Shown here: one piece after another, positions 44,096 through 52,377 of the stretch
How positions within the stretch are numbered: position 1 is the stretch's first letter
How the letters are laid out: the number at the start of each line of letters is the position of its first letter
Origin: an uncultured Mollicutes bacterium
GTDB lineage: Bacteria; Bacillota_I; Bacilli_A; RFN20; CAG-288
DNA: 64,000 bases
Assembly: GCA_900539865.1 (NCBI GenBank)
Contig: UQDS01000004.1
Location: forward strand, 62,001-126,000
Reading direction: 5' to 3'
Notes under the pieces: model-generated
Seen by the model: the letters and a program-made list of their open reading frames with translations, nothing else
Database searches by the model: none
What the model was told of the DNA's origin: nothing
Position numbers and translations under genes: made by a program

Positions 44096-44576
44096 ATTAA
44101 AAAATACCTTTCTGGATCCAGTAAAGTTATAGAAGGTCCACTGCATCCAAAGGACCTCTCTCGGTAAAAAGATTAAAAAACACAAGATAAACGGCTATAT
44201 AAAATATATAATTAAAACTTAATCTTTTATATCAAACATAGAATACAATGGAATCTATGCTTTGTTTATTATAGTTTATGTAACAATAATCATCAAAGGT
44301 TTTTTTGTGTTTTTTCGTCACTTTTTTAACAGGGAGAAAAAACAAATAAGTACAAAAAAGACAGCAGCATACAACTCGATATATAAGAATAAAGTTGGGA
44401 AACACAAATTTTATTATTGTTAAAGCGATAAAGATAAAAACAATCATTTTTTTAAAATTCGGAAGAAAGCATTCTATCTCGACATTTAATCTTTTCAATA
44501 ACTCTTTTGTTATGATAAAATAAATAAGCTGAATTCGAATTTGTTTTCAGCTCTTTTTATGAAAATAGGAGGGATT
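44096..44576. other. intergenic region between divergent rny and yhbY
   Basis: On the rny side, 44128-44163 holds a hairpin on the future leader (AGGTCC with GGACCT, loop of 12). The middle, 44200-44500, is AT-rich and contains an 88-codon TTG-initiated minus-strand frame with two hydrophobic stretches that I do not accept as a gene. TATGATAAAAT near 44510 could be the -10 region of yhbY, without a clear -35. Confidence 0.5.
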
Positions 44577-44867
44577 ATGCTCACTGGAAAAGATCGTGTC
44601 AAATTGAGAACCATGGCGCAAAAAATAGATCCACTTATTCAAATTGGAAAGGGAGGCATATCTGAAAATCTTCTTGATAGCGCCAGCAATATTTTGGATA
44701 AGAGAGAACTTTTGAAAGTCAAACTTTTGAGAAATGCAGACATCGAGAAAGAAGAAGCGGCCACTGCGCTTTGTCAACTTTTAAAAGCGGAGCTTGTACA
44801 GCAGATTGGTAATGTACTTGTTCTTTATCGTCGCAGCGATAAAAAAGACGTCGTTCACATCTTATAA
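44577..44867 (+). CDS. yhbY: YhbY/YqeI family RNA-binding protein (CRM domain)
   Basis: A 96-residue CRM-domain protein with MLTGKDRVKLRTMAQKIDP, IGKGGISENLL (the GxxG loop) and a C-terminal GNVLVLYRRSDKK. Family members associate with pre-50S ribosomes. The start at 44577 is set by AGGAGGGATT; codons upstream in the same frame lack a site. It stands alone, divergent from rny, with its own terminator. Confidence 0.94.
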   Translation: MLTGKDRVKLRTMAQKIDPLIQIGKGGISENLLDSASNILDKRELLKVKLLRNADIEKEEAATALCQLLKAELVQQIGNVLVLYRRSDKKDVVHIL

Positions 44868-44869
44868 AG

Positions 44870-44894
44870 ACAGCTGCCTTAGGGCAGCTTTTTC
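44870..44894 (+). terminator. terminator of yhbY
   Basis: AGCTGCC-TTAG-GGCAGCT followed by TTTTT. Confidence 0.9.
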
Positions 44895-44904
44895 ATTGCA
44901 AAAA

Positions 44905-44948
44905 TAAAAACTGATACGAGAGAACGAACTTTCTCGTATCAGTTATTT
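44905..44948 (-). terminator. terminator of recA
   Basis: AACTGATACGAGA and TCTCGTATCAGTT form a long stem around a 9-base loop; T tracts flank both sides, so it can act on both strands. Confidence 0.88.
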
Positions 44949-45995
44949 TTATTCTTCGAGCAGAGGTTTTCCAGATAAGCGTTCTTTTACTTGTTCTTCA
45001 ATCGCCTCTCTTACGTCGGCATTGTTTTTAAAGAATTCGAGGACAGAAGAGATACCTTGACCGATTCTTTCACCGTTATAGGAGAACCAAGAACCTGCTT
45101 TTTCTACTAAACCATATTCTACAGCAAGCTGGGCAAGCTCGTTGTCGTGACTGATGCCTTTACCAAAGATGAGGTTGATTTTACAAGAGCGATAAGGAGC
45201 AGCGACTTTGTTTTTGACAATTTTGACAGCGACAACATTTCCGAGAGCTTTATCTCCCTGTTTGATGGTTTCGCTTCTGCGGATTTCAATACGGATAGTC
45301 GCGTAGAATTTTAAGGCGCGTCCACCTGTTGTTGTTTCAGGATTTCCGTACATAACCCCGACTTTTTCACGAAGTTGATTGATAAAGATAACCGTGCAGG
45401 AACTCTTGGAGAGAACGCCAGCTAATTTACGTAAGGATTTAGACATGAGTCTTGCTTGAAGTCCGACAGAGGAATCTTCAAAAGTACCTTCTAACTCTGC
45501 TTTGGGAACTAAGGCAGCGACCGAGTCAACCACGATCATATCAATGGCGTTACTCTTCGCGAGCATGTCGACAATTTCCATCGCCTGTTCACCGTAATCA
45601 GGTTGCGATAAGATGAGATCGTCAATATTGACACCTAATGTTTTTGCGTAATCGGGATCGATGGCGTGTTCTGCATCAATATAGGCTGCTCTTCCGCCAA
45701 GTTTTTGCACTTGAGCGATTGCTTCTAAGGCCAATGTAGTCTTACCGGAAGATTCAGGTCCGTAGATTTCTACAATTCTACCTTTGGGATAACCGCCGAC
45801 ACCTAAGGCGGCGTCTAAGAGTAGAGAACCGGTAGGGATGACACCGACATCGACGTGTGTTTGTTCTCCCATCTTTAAAATAATACCTTTATCGTTGTAG
45901 TAATTGCGGATATCTTTTAAAGTCGCTTCGAGAACTTTATCTTTTTCATTTTCTAAGAGTTCTTTTTCATTTGCTTTATTATCTGCTTTTGCCAT
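44949..45995 (-). CDS. recA: recombinase RecA
   Basis: A 348-residue RecA. Walker A is GPESSGKTTLAL, Walker B IDMIVVDSVAALVPKAE, L1 LEGTFEDSSVGLQARLMS, and L2 lies in FINQLREKVGVMYGNPETTTGG (given here in parts: FINQLREKVG, NPETTTGGRAL). The start MAKADN is chosen because AAAGGAAATCAACCC precedes it. An N-terminal extension of about 25 charged residues precedes the core. Upstream, between recA and cinA, no LexA-like palindrome (GAAC-N4-GTTC) is visible, so SOS control at this site is not supported. Confidence 0.98.
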   Translation of the reverse strand: MAKADNKANEKELLENEKDKVLEATLKDIRNYYNDKGIILKMGEQTHVDVGVIPTGSLLLDAALGVGGYPKGRIVEIYGPESSGKTTLALEAIAQVQKLGGRAAYIDAEHAIDPDYAKTLGVNIDDLILSQPDYGEQAMEIVDMLAKSNAIDMIVVDSVAALVPKAELEGTFEDSSVGLQARLMSKSLRKLAGVLSKSSCTVIFINQLREKVGVMYGNPETTTGGRALKFYATIRIEIRRSETIKQGDKALGNVVAVKIVKNKVAAPYRSCKINLIFGKGISHDNELAQLAVEYGLVEKAGSWFSYNGERIGQGISSVLEFFKNNADVREAIEEQVKERLSGKPLLEE

Positions 45996-46052
45996 GGGTT
46001 GATTTCCTTTCATATCTTATTGGTTGATAAACTGAAATGTTTACAAGATGAA

Positions 46053-46520
46053 CTAGGCATTTTCTTTGACTAAAGTGTAAATTTTGTTAAAAGCGAAGTC
46101 GACGCATTGTCTGCGGATATCTTCGCGTTCCCCTTTTAAATTTAGCTTATAGGAATAAAGAGTGTCTTTTAATTTGATGGAGATGAAGACCAATCCGACC
46201 GGTTTATCTTCCTCTGCGCTGGGGCCAGCGTTTCCAGTAAAGGAGATGGCGATGTCGCTTTTGAAGAAAAACGCACATTGGAGAGCCATTTCATCAGCAC
46301 ATTCTTTAGAAATCGCGCCATAAGTATTGATGATCTCTGGCTTGATGCCAAATGCTTTTTTGACGTCATTGTTATAGGTGATACCACCGCCTAAAAAGAC
46401 ATTGCTTGCACCGGGTACGGAAGTAAAACTAGCTGCAAACAATCCAGCGGTGAGAGATTCCATACAAGAAAGGGTGAGATCTTTTTCTAATAAAAGATTT
46501 AACAAGTCTTTTCTATCCAT
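46053..46520 (-). CDS. cinA: CinA C-terminal domain protein (NMN amidohydrolase PncC type)
   Basis: A 155-residue protein consisting only of the CinA C-terminal domain: LTLSCMESLTAGLFAASFTSVPGASNVFLGGGITYNN and ISFTGNAGPSAEEDKPVGLVFIS (in parts: ESLTAGLFA, PGASNVFLGG, FTGNAGPS). This domain deamidates nicotinamide mononucleotide in NAD recycling. The N-terminal MoCF-like domain of the full CinA found at this locus in Bacillus is missing. It lies one base after pgsA and 57 nt before recA. Confidence 0.92.
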   Translation of the reverse strand: MDRKDLLNLLLEKDLTLSCMESLTAGLFAASFTSVPGASNVFLGGGITYNNDVKKAFGIKPEIINTYGAISKECADEMALQCAFFFKSDIAISFTGNAGPSAEEDKPVGLVFISIKLKDTLYSYKLNLKGEREDIRRQCVDFAFNKIYTLVKENA

Positions 46521-46521
46521 A

Positions 46522-47193
46522 TCATTTGTCCTCTAAAAACACTTTGCGATTTTGATATAAATATACAGCCAGAGAGAAAAGAGAGAAGAATAAAGCGATA
46601 CCGACAAGAGCGTTGGTAATGTAATGAGTATAAAGGAAACGATCAGTCATCCAAGAATCTAACGTGGCGCCGGGATTCGGGATGAGAGAGAAGGGGAAAC
46701 CGTTTAAGAAAATGGCGGGAAGAGCAATCATTTCTGCAACTGTCTTCACTTTACCCCATTTGTTGGCAGCGAGAACGATACCTTTGCCGCTTGCAACCAT
46801 GCGAAGGCCATCGATTGCTAAGTCTCTGCCGATGAACAAGGCGACAAAGAGAGGAAGAATTTGATAGTGTCCGCTGAAATCAACGCGACTGCAGAGAAGT
46901 AAGAACGCGGAATTCACTAAAAATTTATCAGCGACAGGATCTAAGAACTTGCCAAAATCAGTGACAAGATTTCTGCTTCTGGCAATGTGACCGTCTGCAG
47001 CATCGGTAATACTGCCGACAATGAAAAGTATACAACAGACTAAATCGATCCAGTTAAAGCCAAAGTGGAATCCTGCTAAGACAAACTCCGGTGCAAAAGA
47101 AGCGGCGTTTGGCAAGAAGGATAAAGAAAATAAAATGATGATAAGAAGAGCGATGATAAGTCGAGAAATACTGATTTTATTCGGTGTATTCAT
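46522..47193 (-). CDS. pgsA: CDP-diacylglycerol-glycerol-3-phosphate 3-phosphatidyltransferase
   Basis: A 223-residue integral membrane enzyme that makes phosphatidylglycerol phosphate. The CDP-alcohol phosphotransferase motif DAADGHIARSRN...GKFLDPVADK has all its aspartates and the glycine. Five or six hydrophobic segments are visible. It begins with NKISISRLIIALLII, typical of the family. AAGGAAG lies before the ATG. It lies just downstream of rnpB and ahead of cinA and recA, as in Bacillus for the latter two. Confidence 0.95.
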   Translation of the reverse strand: MNTPNKISISRLIIALLIIILFSLSFLPNAASFAPEFVLAGFHFGFNWIDLVCCILFIVGSITDAADGHIARSRNLVTDFGKFLDPVADKFLVNSAFLLLCSRVDFSGHYQILPLFVALFIGRDLAIDGLRMVASGKGIVLAANKWGKVKTVAEMIALPAIFLNGFPFSLIPNPGATLDSWMTDRFLYTHYITNALVGIALFFSLFSLAVYLYQNRKVFLEDK

Positions 47194-47235
47194 ATGTTTA
47201 CTTCCTTGTCTTTTCTTTACTAAAAATAGAAGCGA

Positions 47236-47583
47236 GTCCCGACCCTATAAGCCATGTTTTGTCGAGGATGACAATTTATCTAGGTCATTGACCTGTCCTT
47301 TGCGGTTCGATTCCCGCGCAGAACTTCCCTTACCAAAATTTAGGTTTCTCGCTTGTGGGGCTTTCCTATCGTTGCATTCCTATAGTTTCCCATAGTTTCG
47401 TCACTGTGGAGCTTTAAGGAGAAGACATCATGCTTACGTTTAGATTCTTCTCCGCCGTCTTGGACTCCTCCAAGCCCAGGTTTATTGATTGACCTGGCGC
47501 AAACACTGCATCCATCACAGGATGCGCGAGCATGGACTTTCCTCAAAAAGCATTACGCTTCCTGCAGTCATCTAGGTCGGGTG
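47236..47583 (-). ncRNA. rnpB: RNase P RNA
   Basis: The minus strand carries the conserved 5' P4 region GAGGAAAGTCCATGC (47530-47544), the ACAGTGACGAAA and GGGAAAC segments near 47385-47407, AAGCGAGAAACC, and the 3' region ACAAAACATGGCTTATAGG. The ends pair as P1: CCCGACC (47575-47581) with GGTCGGG (47238-47244). Length of about 350 nt fits. It starts about 7 nt after the gpsB stop and has no convincing promoter of its own, so it may be cut out of a gpsB transcript. Ends are estimated from P1. Confidence 0.95.
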
Positions 47584-47589
47584 TTGTTT

Positions 47590-47952
47590 CTATTCGATTG
47601 TATTGGGGTTGATACCAGCTTTGGCTAATGCTTTTTCTAAAGCGGAGATGCGCTTTAAATGTTCAAGATTGCTGAGATTCGCATCTTGATTATTGGAAAT
47701 GTCACCAAGCTTTTTCTTGAGATTGACATTTTCAGCTTCGACTTTGGTTAGCTGCTCGTTGAGCATTTTCACTTTGTTGTTGAGCTCTTCGGTTTGCTTT
47801 TCACAATCGACGACATAGGCTTCCATTGTCTCATAATCTTTAATGACAATGTCCAAGAATGAGTCGACTTGTAAAGCGTCATAACCCGGTTTTGTTCCTT
47901 CAAAAATTTTATGATAAATTTTATTGGAATCGAGCAAAAGTCTAATCGCCAT
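47590..47952 (-). CDS. gpsB: cell division protein GpsB (DivIVA family)
   Basis: A 120-residue protein with the DivIVA/GpsB membrane-binding N-terminus (IFEGTKPGYDALQVDSFLDIVIKDYETM, in parts KPGYDALQVDSFLD and IKDYETME), a coiled coil to about residue 90, and the short GpsB C-terminal domain LEHLKRISALEKAL. GpsB links division and peptidoglycan synthases. Its place beside rnpB is conserved in Bacilli. It is 20 residues longer than the B. subtilis protein, in the coiled coil and linker. GAGAGGTG precedes the ATG. Confidence 0.92.
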   Translation of the reverse strand: MAIRLLLDSNKIYHKIFEGTKPGYDALQVDSFLDIVIKDYETMEAYVVDCEKQTEELNNKVKMLNEQLTKVEAENVNLKKKLGDISNNQDANLSNLEHLKRISALEKALAKAGINPNTIE

Positions 47953-48367
47953 ATGGTATCACCTCTCTAGTATTATATCGCACGAACATATTATATATAT
48001 AATAAAATTATGAAAAGTAAACTTTTCCTGCGCATTTTATTTTAAAGTGAGAAAGCCCGGAGATCTTTTTAGGATTTTAATTTTACACATTTTATAATGT
48101 GACAAAAGAAAAATAGACCATTTTGCGGATTTGTTCATAAAAAAATGCACAAAACATGCGCGTTCGGCAAATGTAAGCGGTAAAGTAAGCACCAAAGGAA
48201 ACAAAAAAATCAAAAAAACATAAATCAATGGTACAAAACCGATAAAAATGGTAAAAAACTAAGAAAAAAAGCAAAAAAATTGAATCGCGCAAAACGTTTA
48301 AAATGTTCTTGATTTATGCGCTTACATCGTTTAAATTAACATTGGTAATAAAGGAGGAATACGAATA
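47953..48367. promoter_or_regulatory. control region between gpsB and the iron alcohol dehydrogenase
   Basis: On the minus strand, GATATAATAC near 47968-47977 is a likely -10 for gpsB. On the plus strand, the GCGCAAAACGTTT element (48287-48307) includes a -10-like TAAAAT at 48299-48304, matching the adhE promoter. The stretch 48180-48280 is unusually rich in A runs (seven or more runs of four to eight A), spaced roughly by a helical turn, which suggests bent DNA or an UP-element. No gene is seen in it. Confidence 0.55.
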
Positions 48368-49582
48368 ATGAGATTCACATTACCGAGAGACCTTTACCAT
48401 GGTAAAGGTGCGCTTGAAAACCTTAAAAATTTAAAGGGTAAGAAAGCTGTTATCGTTGTTGGTGGTAGTTCTATGAAGAAATTCGGCTTCTTAGCAAGAG
48501 CTGAAGAATACCTTAAACAGGCCGGAATGGAAGTCAAAATCTTTGAAGGTGTTGAACCCGATCCGTCTGTTGAAACTGTCATGAAGGGTGCTGAATTCAT
48601 GTCTGAATTCGGTCCGGACTGGATTGTTGCTATCGGCGGCGGTTCTCCGATCGATGCTGCAAAAGCCATGTGGGTCAAATATGAGTATCCGACCTGCACA
48701 TTCGAAGATATGTGCAAAGTCTTCGGTATGCCGGAACTCCGTCATAAGGCTCATTTCTGCGCCATTTCTTCTACTTCTGGCACTGCCACTGAAGTCACTG
48801 CCTTCTCCGTCATCACTGATTATCACAAGGGTATCAAATATCCTCTCGCCGATTTCGAAATCACTCCTGATGTCGCTATCGTCGATCCGGAACTCACTGA
48901 AACCATGCCGAAGAAGCTTGTCGCCCACACTGGTATGGACGCCATCACTCACGCGATCGAAGCTTATGTTTCCACCGCTCACTGTGATTTCACCGACCCG
49001 CTTGCTTTACATGCAATCGAAATGATCCAGGCTGACTTAGTCAAGTCCTACAATGGTGATATGGAATGCCGTCATTCCATGCACAACGCTCAGTGCCTTG
49101 CCGGTATGGCTTTCTCCAACGCTTTACTTGGTATCGTCCACTCCATGGCTCACAAGACTGGCGCTGCCTTCATCGATTATGGCGCTCACATCATCCACGG
49201 TGCTGCTAACGCTATGTACTTACCTAAGGTCATCGCTTTCAACGCGAAGAATCCGGAAGCTAAGACTCGTTATGCTTATATCGCTGATGTCATGCACCTC
49301 GGCGGAACTACTGAAGATGAGAAGGTCAACCTCCTTATCAAGTATCTCCGCGGAATGAATGATCAGCTCAACATCCCGCAGTGCATCGGCCACTATGGTC
49401 CTGACAGCTATCCTTGCGAACAAGGCTTTGTTCCTGAATCCGTCTTCCTTGAAAGACTTCCGGAAATCGCCAAGAACGCTATCGCGGATGCTTGCACCGG
49501 TTCCAACCCGAGACAGCCTAACCAGGAAGAGATGGAAAAACTTCTCAAGTGCTGCTACTACGACCTTGACGTTGATTTCTAA
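48368..49582 (+). CDS. iron-containing alcohol dehydrogenase
   Basis: A 404-residue single-domain group III alcohol dehydrogenase, related to NADH butanol dehydrogenases. It has AIGGGSPIDAAKAM (nucleotide), SSTSGTATEVTAFSVI, TGMDAITHAIEAYVS and SNALLGIVHSMAHKTGA (iron ligands Asp and His), and a C-terminal ACTGSNPRQP. It probably reduces acetaldehyde or a longer aldehyde in fermentation. Codon use is strikingly rich in C-ending codons (ATC, CTC, GCT/GCC, TCC) compared with neighbours, a sign of very high expression. AAAGGAGG lies before the ATG. Single gene with its own terminator. Confidence 0.93.
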   Translation: MRFTLPRDLYHGKGALENLKNLKGKKAVIVVGGSSMKKFGFLARAEEYLKQAGMEVKIFEGVEPDPSVETVMKGAEFMSEFGPDWIVAIGGGSPIDAAKAMWVKYEYPTCTFEDMCKVFGMPELRHKAHFCAISSTSGTATEVTAFSVITDYHKGIKYPLADFEITPDVAIVDPELTETMPKKLVAHTGMDAITHAIEAYVSTAHCDFTDPLALHAIEMIQADLVKSYNGDMECRHSMHNAQCLAGMAFSNALLGIVHSMAHKTGAAFIDYGAHIIHGAANAMYLPKVIAFNAKNPEAKTRYAYIADVMHLGGTTEDEKVNLLIKYLRGMNDQLNIPQCIGHYGPDSYPCEQGFVPESVFLERLPEIAKNAIADACTGSNPRQPNQEEMEKLLKCCYYDLDVDF

Positions 49583-49604
49583 TCTTTCTCTGAGATAAAT
49601 TCAA

Positions 49605-49641
49605 TAAACTGCTGTTTGGCTTTACCAAGCAGCAGTTTTTA
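49605..49641 (+). terminator. terminator of the iron alcohol dehydrogenase
   Basis: ACTGCTGTTTGG and CCAAGCAGCAGT pair (one wobble) around CTTTA, followed by TTTTT. Confidence 0.9.
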
Positions 49642-49752
49642 AAGAAAAGCAGTTAAAAAATCGAATCTATTCGATTCAAATATTATTTTTTACTAAATTT
49701 TAATTTTATTTAACCAACTTTTTAGTAAAATACGTTTAAAGGGAGGCATACT

Positions 49753-50604
49753 ATGTTTAAGATTGTTGAAAAAGATGTCCTGAACCCTACAATTATCAAA
49801 ATTGTTGTGGAAGCCCCATTTGTCGCTAAAAAAGCGTTGCCGGGTCAGTTCATCATCTTAAGAACTCACGAAGATAGTGAGAGAATTCCGTTTACGGTTG
49901 CTGGTACAGATCCGGAAAAAGGCACTGTTACAGTCATTTTCCAAATCGTTGGTGCAGGAACTGTCGAACTTGGACGTTTAAATGAAGGTGATTATCTTGC
50001 TGACTTCGTTGGTCCTTTAGGTAGACCGAGCGAAATTGAAGGCTTAAAGAGAGTCGCTGTTGTCGGTGGTGGCGCTGGTTGTGCTATCGCTTATCCTTTG
50101 GCATATGCATTGCATAAACAGGGAACTGAGGTGACTACTGTCGCTGGTTTCCGTTCCAAGGATTTAGTCATTTTAGAAAAAGAATTTGATGAAGCTTCTG
50201 CCCATTTTGTCAAAATGTCTGATGACGGAACCTGGGGAACAAAAGGTTTTGTCACCCAAGGCTTAGAAGAAGAAATTTTAAAGAGACAAGGAACAGATCA
50301 ACAATTTGATGAAGTCATCGCTATCGGACCTATCATCATGATGAAGAACATTTGTATCCTCACGAAGAAATATGGCATTAAGACAATCGTGTCTATGAAC
50401 CCGATTATGATCGATGGTACTGGTATGTGCGGTTGTTGTCGTCTTATCGTCGGTGGCAAGATGAAGTTCGCTTGTGTCGATGGTCCTGACTTTGACGGTT
50501 GGGAAGTTGATTTTGATTCTGCCGCCGAAAGAAATACCATGTATAGAGATTGGGAGCACTCTAAATATGAAGAAGCTTGCAATCTTCTTAAGGAGGGCAA
50601 ATAA
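49753..50604 (+). CDS. nfnA: NfnA/SudB-type ferredoxin-NADP+ oxidoreductase subunit alpha
   Basis: A 283-residue flavoprotein of the dihydroorotate dehydrogenase electron-transfer/NfnA type. FAD-binding ERIPFTVAG, NAD-binding AVVGGGAGCAIAYPLA and the C-terminal [2Fe-2S] loop with CGCCRL and the distal Cys of KFACVDG are all in place. With NfnB it couples NADH and reduced ferredoxin to NADP+ reduction. AAAGGGAGG precedes the ATG. An inverted repeat TTTTACTAAA/TTTAGTAAAA (49688-49730) lies in the promoter region. Confidence 0.88.
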   Translation: MFKIVEKDVLNPTIIKIVVEAPFVAKKALPGQFIILRTHEDSERIPFTVAGTDPEKGTVTVIFQIVGAGTVELGRLNEGDYLADFVGPLGRPSEIEGLKRVAVVGGGAGCAIAYPLAYALHKQGTEVTTVAGFRSKDLVILEKEFDEASAHFVKMSDDGTWGTKGFVTQGLEEEILKRQGTDQQFDEVIAIGPIIMMKNICILTKKYGIKTIVSMNPIMIDGTGMCGCCRLIVGGKMKFACVDGPDFDGWEVDFDSAAERNTMYRDWEHSKYEEACNLLKEGK

Positions 50605-50606
50605 TT

Positions 50607-52112
50607 ATGGCATTCAATATGAAACCGCAGAAAAATGCGATGCCGACTCAGGCTCCGGAAGTCCGTAGACATAACTTCGATGAAGTTGCTATGGGTTACA
50701 CCGAAGAATTAGCTATTGATGAAGCAAAGCGCTGCATGCAGTGCAAAAACCCACAGTGTGTTCCTGGATGCCCTGTTCACATCAACATTCCTGAATTCAT
50801 TAATAAAGTTGCTGAAGGAGATTTTGAAGCCGCTTATCAAATTATTTCTCAATCTTCTTCTCTTCCCGCTGTCTGTGGACGTGTCTGCCCGCAGGAATCT
50901 CAATGCGAAGGTCAGTGTCTTCGTGGCAAGATGCCTATCAGAGAGAAAAATGCCGAAGGCAAGATGGTTGTTACCGGCATGGGTGAACCTGTTGGTATCG
51001 GCCGTTTGGAAAGATTTGTCGCTGACTGGCACAGAGAACATGTCACTCCGACCACTCCTGTGATTGAAAAGAACGGGCATAAAGTTGCTGTTATTGGTTC
51101 TGGCCCTTCCGGCTTAGCTTGTGCATATGACCTTGCAAAAGAAGGTTATGATGTCACCATGTTTGAAGCGCTCCACGTCGCTGGTGGTGTTTTGATGTAT
51201 GGTATTCCTGAATTCCGTCTTCCGAAGGCTATCGTTCAAAATGAAATTGAAGGCTTGAAGAGAATGGGTGTTAAAATCATCACCAATATGGTTATCGGCA
51301 GAGTTCTTTCCATCGATGAATTGATGGAACAAGAAGGCTTTGAAGCTTGCTTTGTCGGCACTGGTGCAGGTCTTCCTAGATTCTTAGGAATCCCTGGCGA
51401 AAATGCCAAAGGCGTTTATTCCGCCAATGAATTCTTGACTCGTGTCAATCTCATGAAAGCATACGAAGATGATTGCAAGACACCGATTCAACATGCGCAC
51501 AATGTCGTTGTTGTCGGTGGTGGTAACGTTGCTATGGACGCTCTTCGTACTCCTTTAAGACTCGGTGCGGAACATGTCACTTGTGTCTATCGTAGAAGCA
51601 AAGACGAACTTCCTGCTCGTGCGGAAGAAATTGAACACGCGGAAGAAGAAGGTATTATCTTTGACTTGCTCCGTAATCCTGTTGAGATCTTAGAAGATCG
51701 CACTGGTTCTCCTTCTCCGAGAGCTGCTGATTATAATCCGAATTACGGCAGTGTCATCGGTATGAAGGTTCAGAAGCAAAAACTCGGTGAGCCTGATGCT
51801 TCTGGTAGAAGAAAACCGATTCCGGTCACTCTCGAGGAAGATCCGGAAGCCATTTATACCATTCCTTGCGATTGTGTCATTATCGCTATTGGTACAACTC
51901 CGAACCCCTTGATCAAAGCAACAACCCCTGGTATTGAAACAAATCCTCACGGCTGTTTGATTGTTCATGAAGAGACTAATGAGACCACAAAGGATGGTGT
52001 CTTTGCTGGCGGCGATGCTGTCACTGGTGCAGCCACTGTTATTCTTGCTATGGGTGCTGGTCGTAAAGCGGCCAAGGCCATGGATGAATATATCAAAGCA
52101 AAGAATAAATAA
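50607..52112 (+). CDS. nfnB: NfnB/GltD-type NADPH oxidoreductase subunit beta
   Basis: A 501-residue flavoprotein of the glutamate synthase small subunit family. The N-terminal iron-sulfur domain has CMQCKNPQCVPGCPVHINIPEF (in parts CMQCKNPQCVPGCP) and CGRVCPQESQCEGQCLRG. Two dinucleotide-binding folds follow: VIGSGPSGLACAYDLA (FAD) and VVVGGGNVAMDALR (NADPH). FAGGDAVTGAATVILAMGAGRKAA closes the FAD site. It lies two bases after NfnA with AAGGAGGGCAAATAATT as its site. No GltB large subunit is present, which favours the Nfn bifurcating complex over glutamate synthase. Confidence 0.9.
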   Translation: MAFNMKPQKNAMPTQAPEVRRHNFDEVAMGYTEELAIDEAKRCMQCKNPQCVPGCPVHINIPEFINKVAEGDFEAAYQIISQSSSLPAVCGRVCPQESQCEGQCLRGKMPIREKNAEGKMVVTGMGEPVGIGRLERFVADWHREHVTPTTPVIEKNGHKVAVIGSGPSGLACAYDLAKEGYDVTMFEALHVAGGVLMYGIPEFRLPKAIVQNEIEGLKRMGVKIITNMVIGRVLSIDELMEQEGFEACFVGTGAGLPRFLGIPGENAKGVYSANEFLTRVNLMKAYEDDCKTPIQHAHNVVVVGGGNVAMDALRTPLRLGAEHVTCVYRRSKDELPARAEEIEHAEEEGIIFDLLRNPVEILEDRTGSPSPRAADYNPNYGSVIGMKVQKQKLGEPDASGRRKPIPVTLEEDPEAIYTIPCDCVIIAIGTTPNPLIKATTPGIETNPHGCLIVHEETNETTKDGVFAGGDAVTGAATVILAMGAGRKAAKAMDEYIKAKNK

Positions 52113-52133
52113 ATCTCTTCTCATTTAAATCTA

Positions 52134-52175
52134 TAAAACCCTTCTTATACCATCCTAGGTAAAGGAGGGTTTTTG
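52134..52175 (+). terminator. terminator of nfnAB
   Basis: AAACCCTTCTT pairs with AAGGAGGGTTT (one wobble) around a loop of about 15 bases, followed by TTTTGTTTTC. Confidence 0.75.
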
Positions 52176-52308
52176 TTTTCTTATCAAATATTCTTAGGAT
52201 ATTTTGTATGAAATTTGAGAAAACAAATATAAATTAGAGATAATAATGTTACTTATTTATTGGTTGTTTTATAAATTTTGTAAAAAAATGCACGTGAAAT
52301 GAGAATTA

Positions 52309-52342
52309 TTGACCATATTACTTGTTATAATAATAGTAACAA
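52309..52342 (+). promoter_or_regulatory. promoter and operator of the marR-exonuclease-recU operon
   Basis: TTGACC (52309-52314) lies 16 bp before TAATAG (52331-52336); a TATAAT at 52326-52331 is an alternative -10. Over them sits the perfect inverted repeat TTGTTA-N9-TAACAA (52322-52342), a likely autoregulatory MarR site. Confidence 0.6.
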
Positions 52343-52377
52343 TGTCGATAGAGATATTCATTGAAAGGAGACATTCT

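Noticed and set aside
44232..44498. 88-codon minus-strand frame with two hydrophobic stretches in the rny-yhbY gap
   Set aside because: It starts with TTG, has only a poor ribosome binding site, sits in very AT-rich DNA where hydrophobic frames arise easily, and its composition (many F, I, K, Y) matches chance.
45996..46052. LexA/SOS box before recA
   Set aside because: No GAAC-N4-GTTC or other clear palindrome is visible between cinA and recA.
47021..47546. Two frames (plus and minus) across 47220-47546
   Set aside because: They overlap the conserved RNase P RNA and pgsA; the sequence is explained by the RNA.
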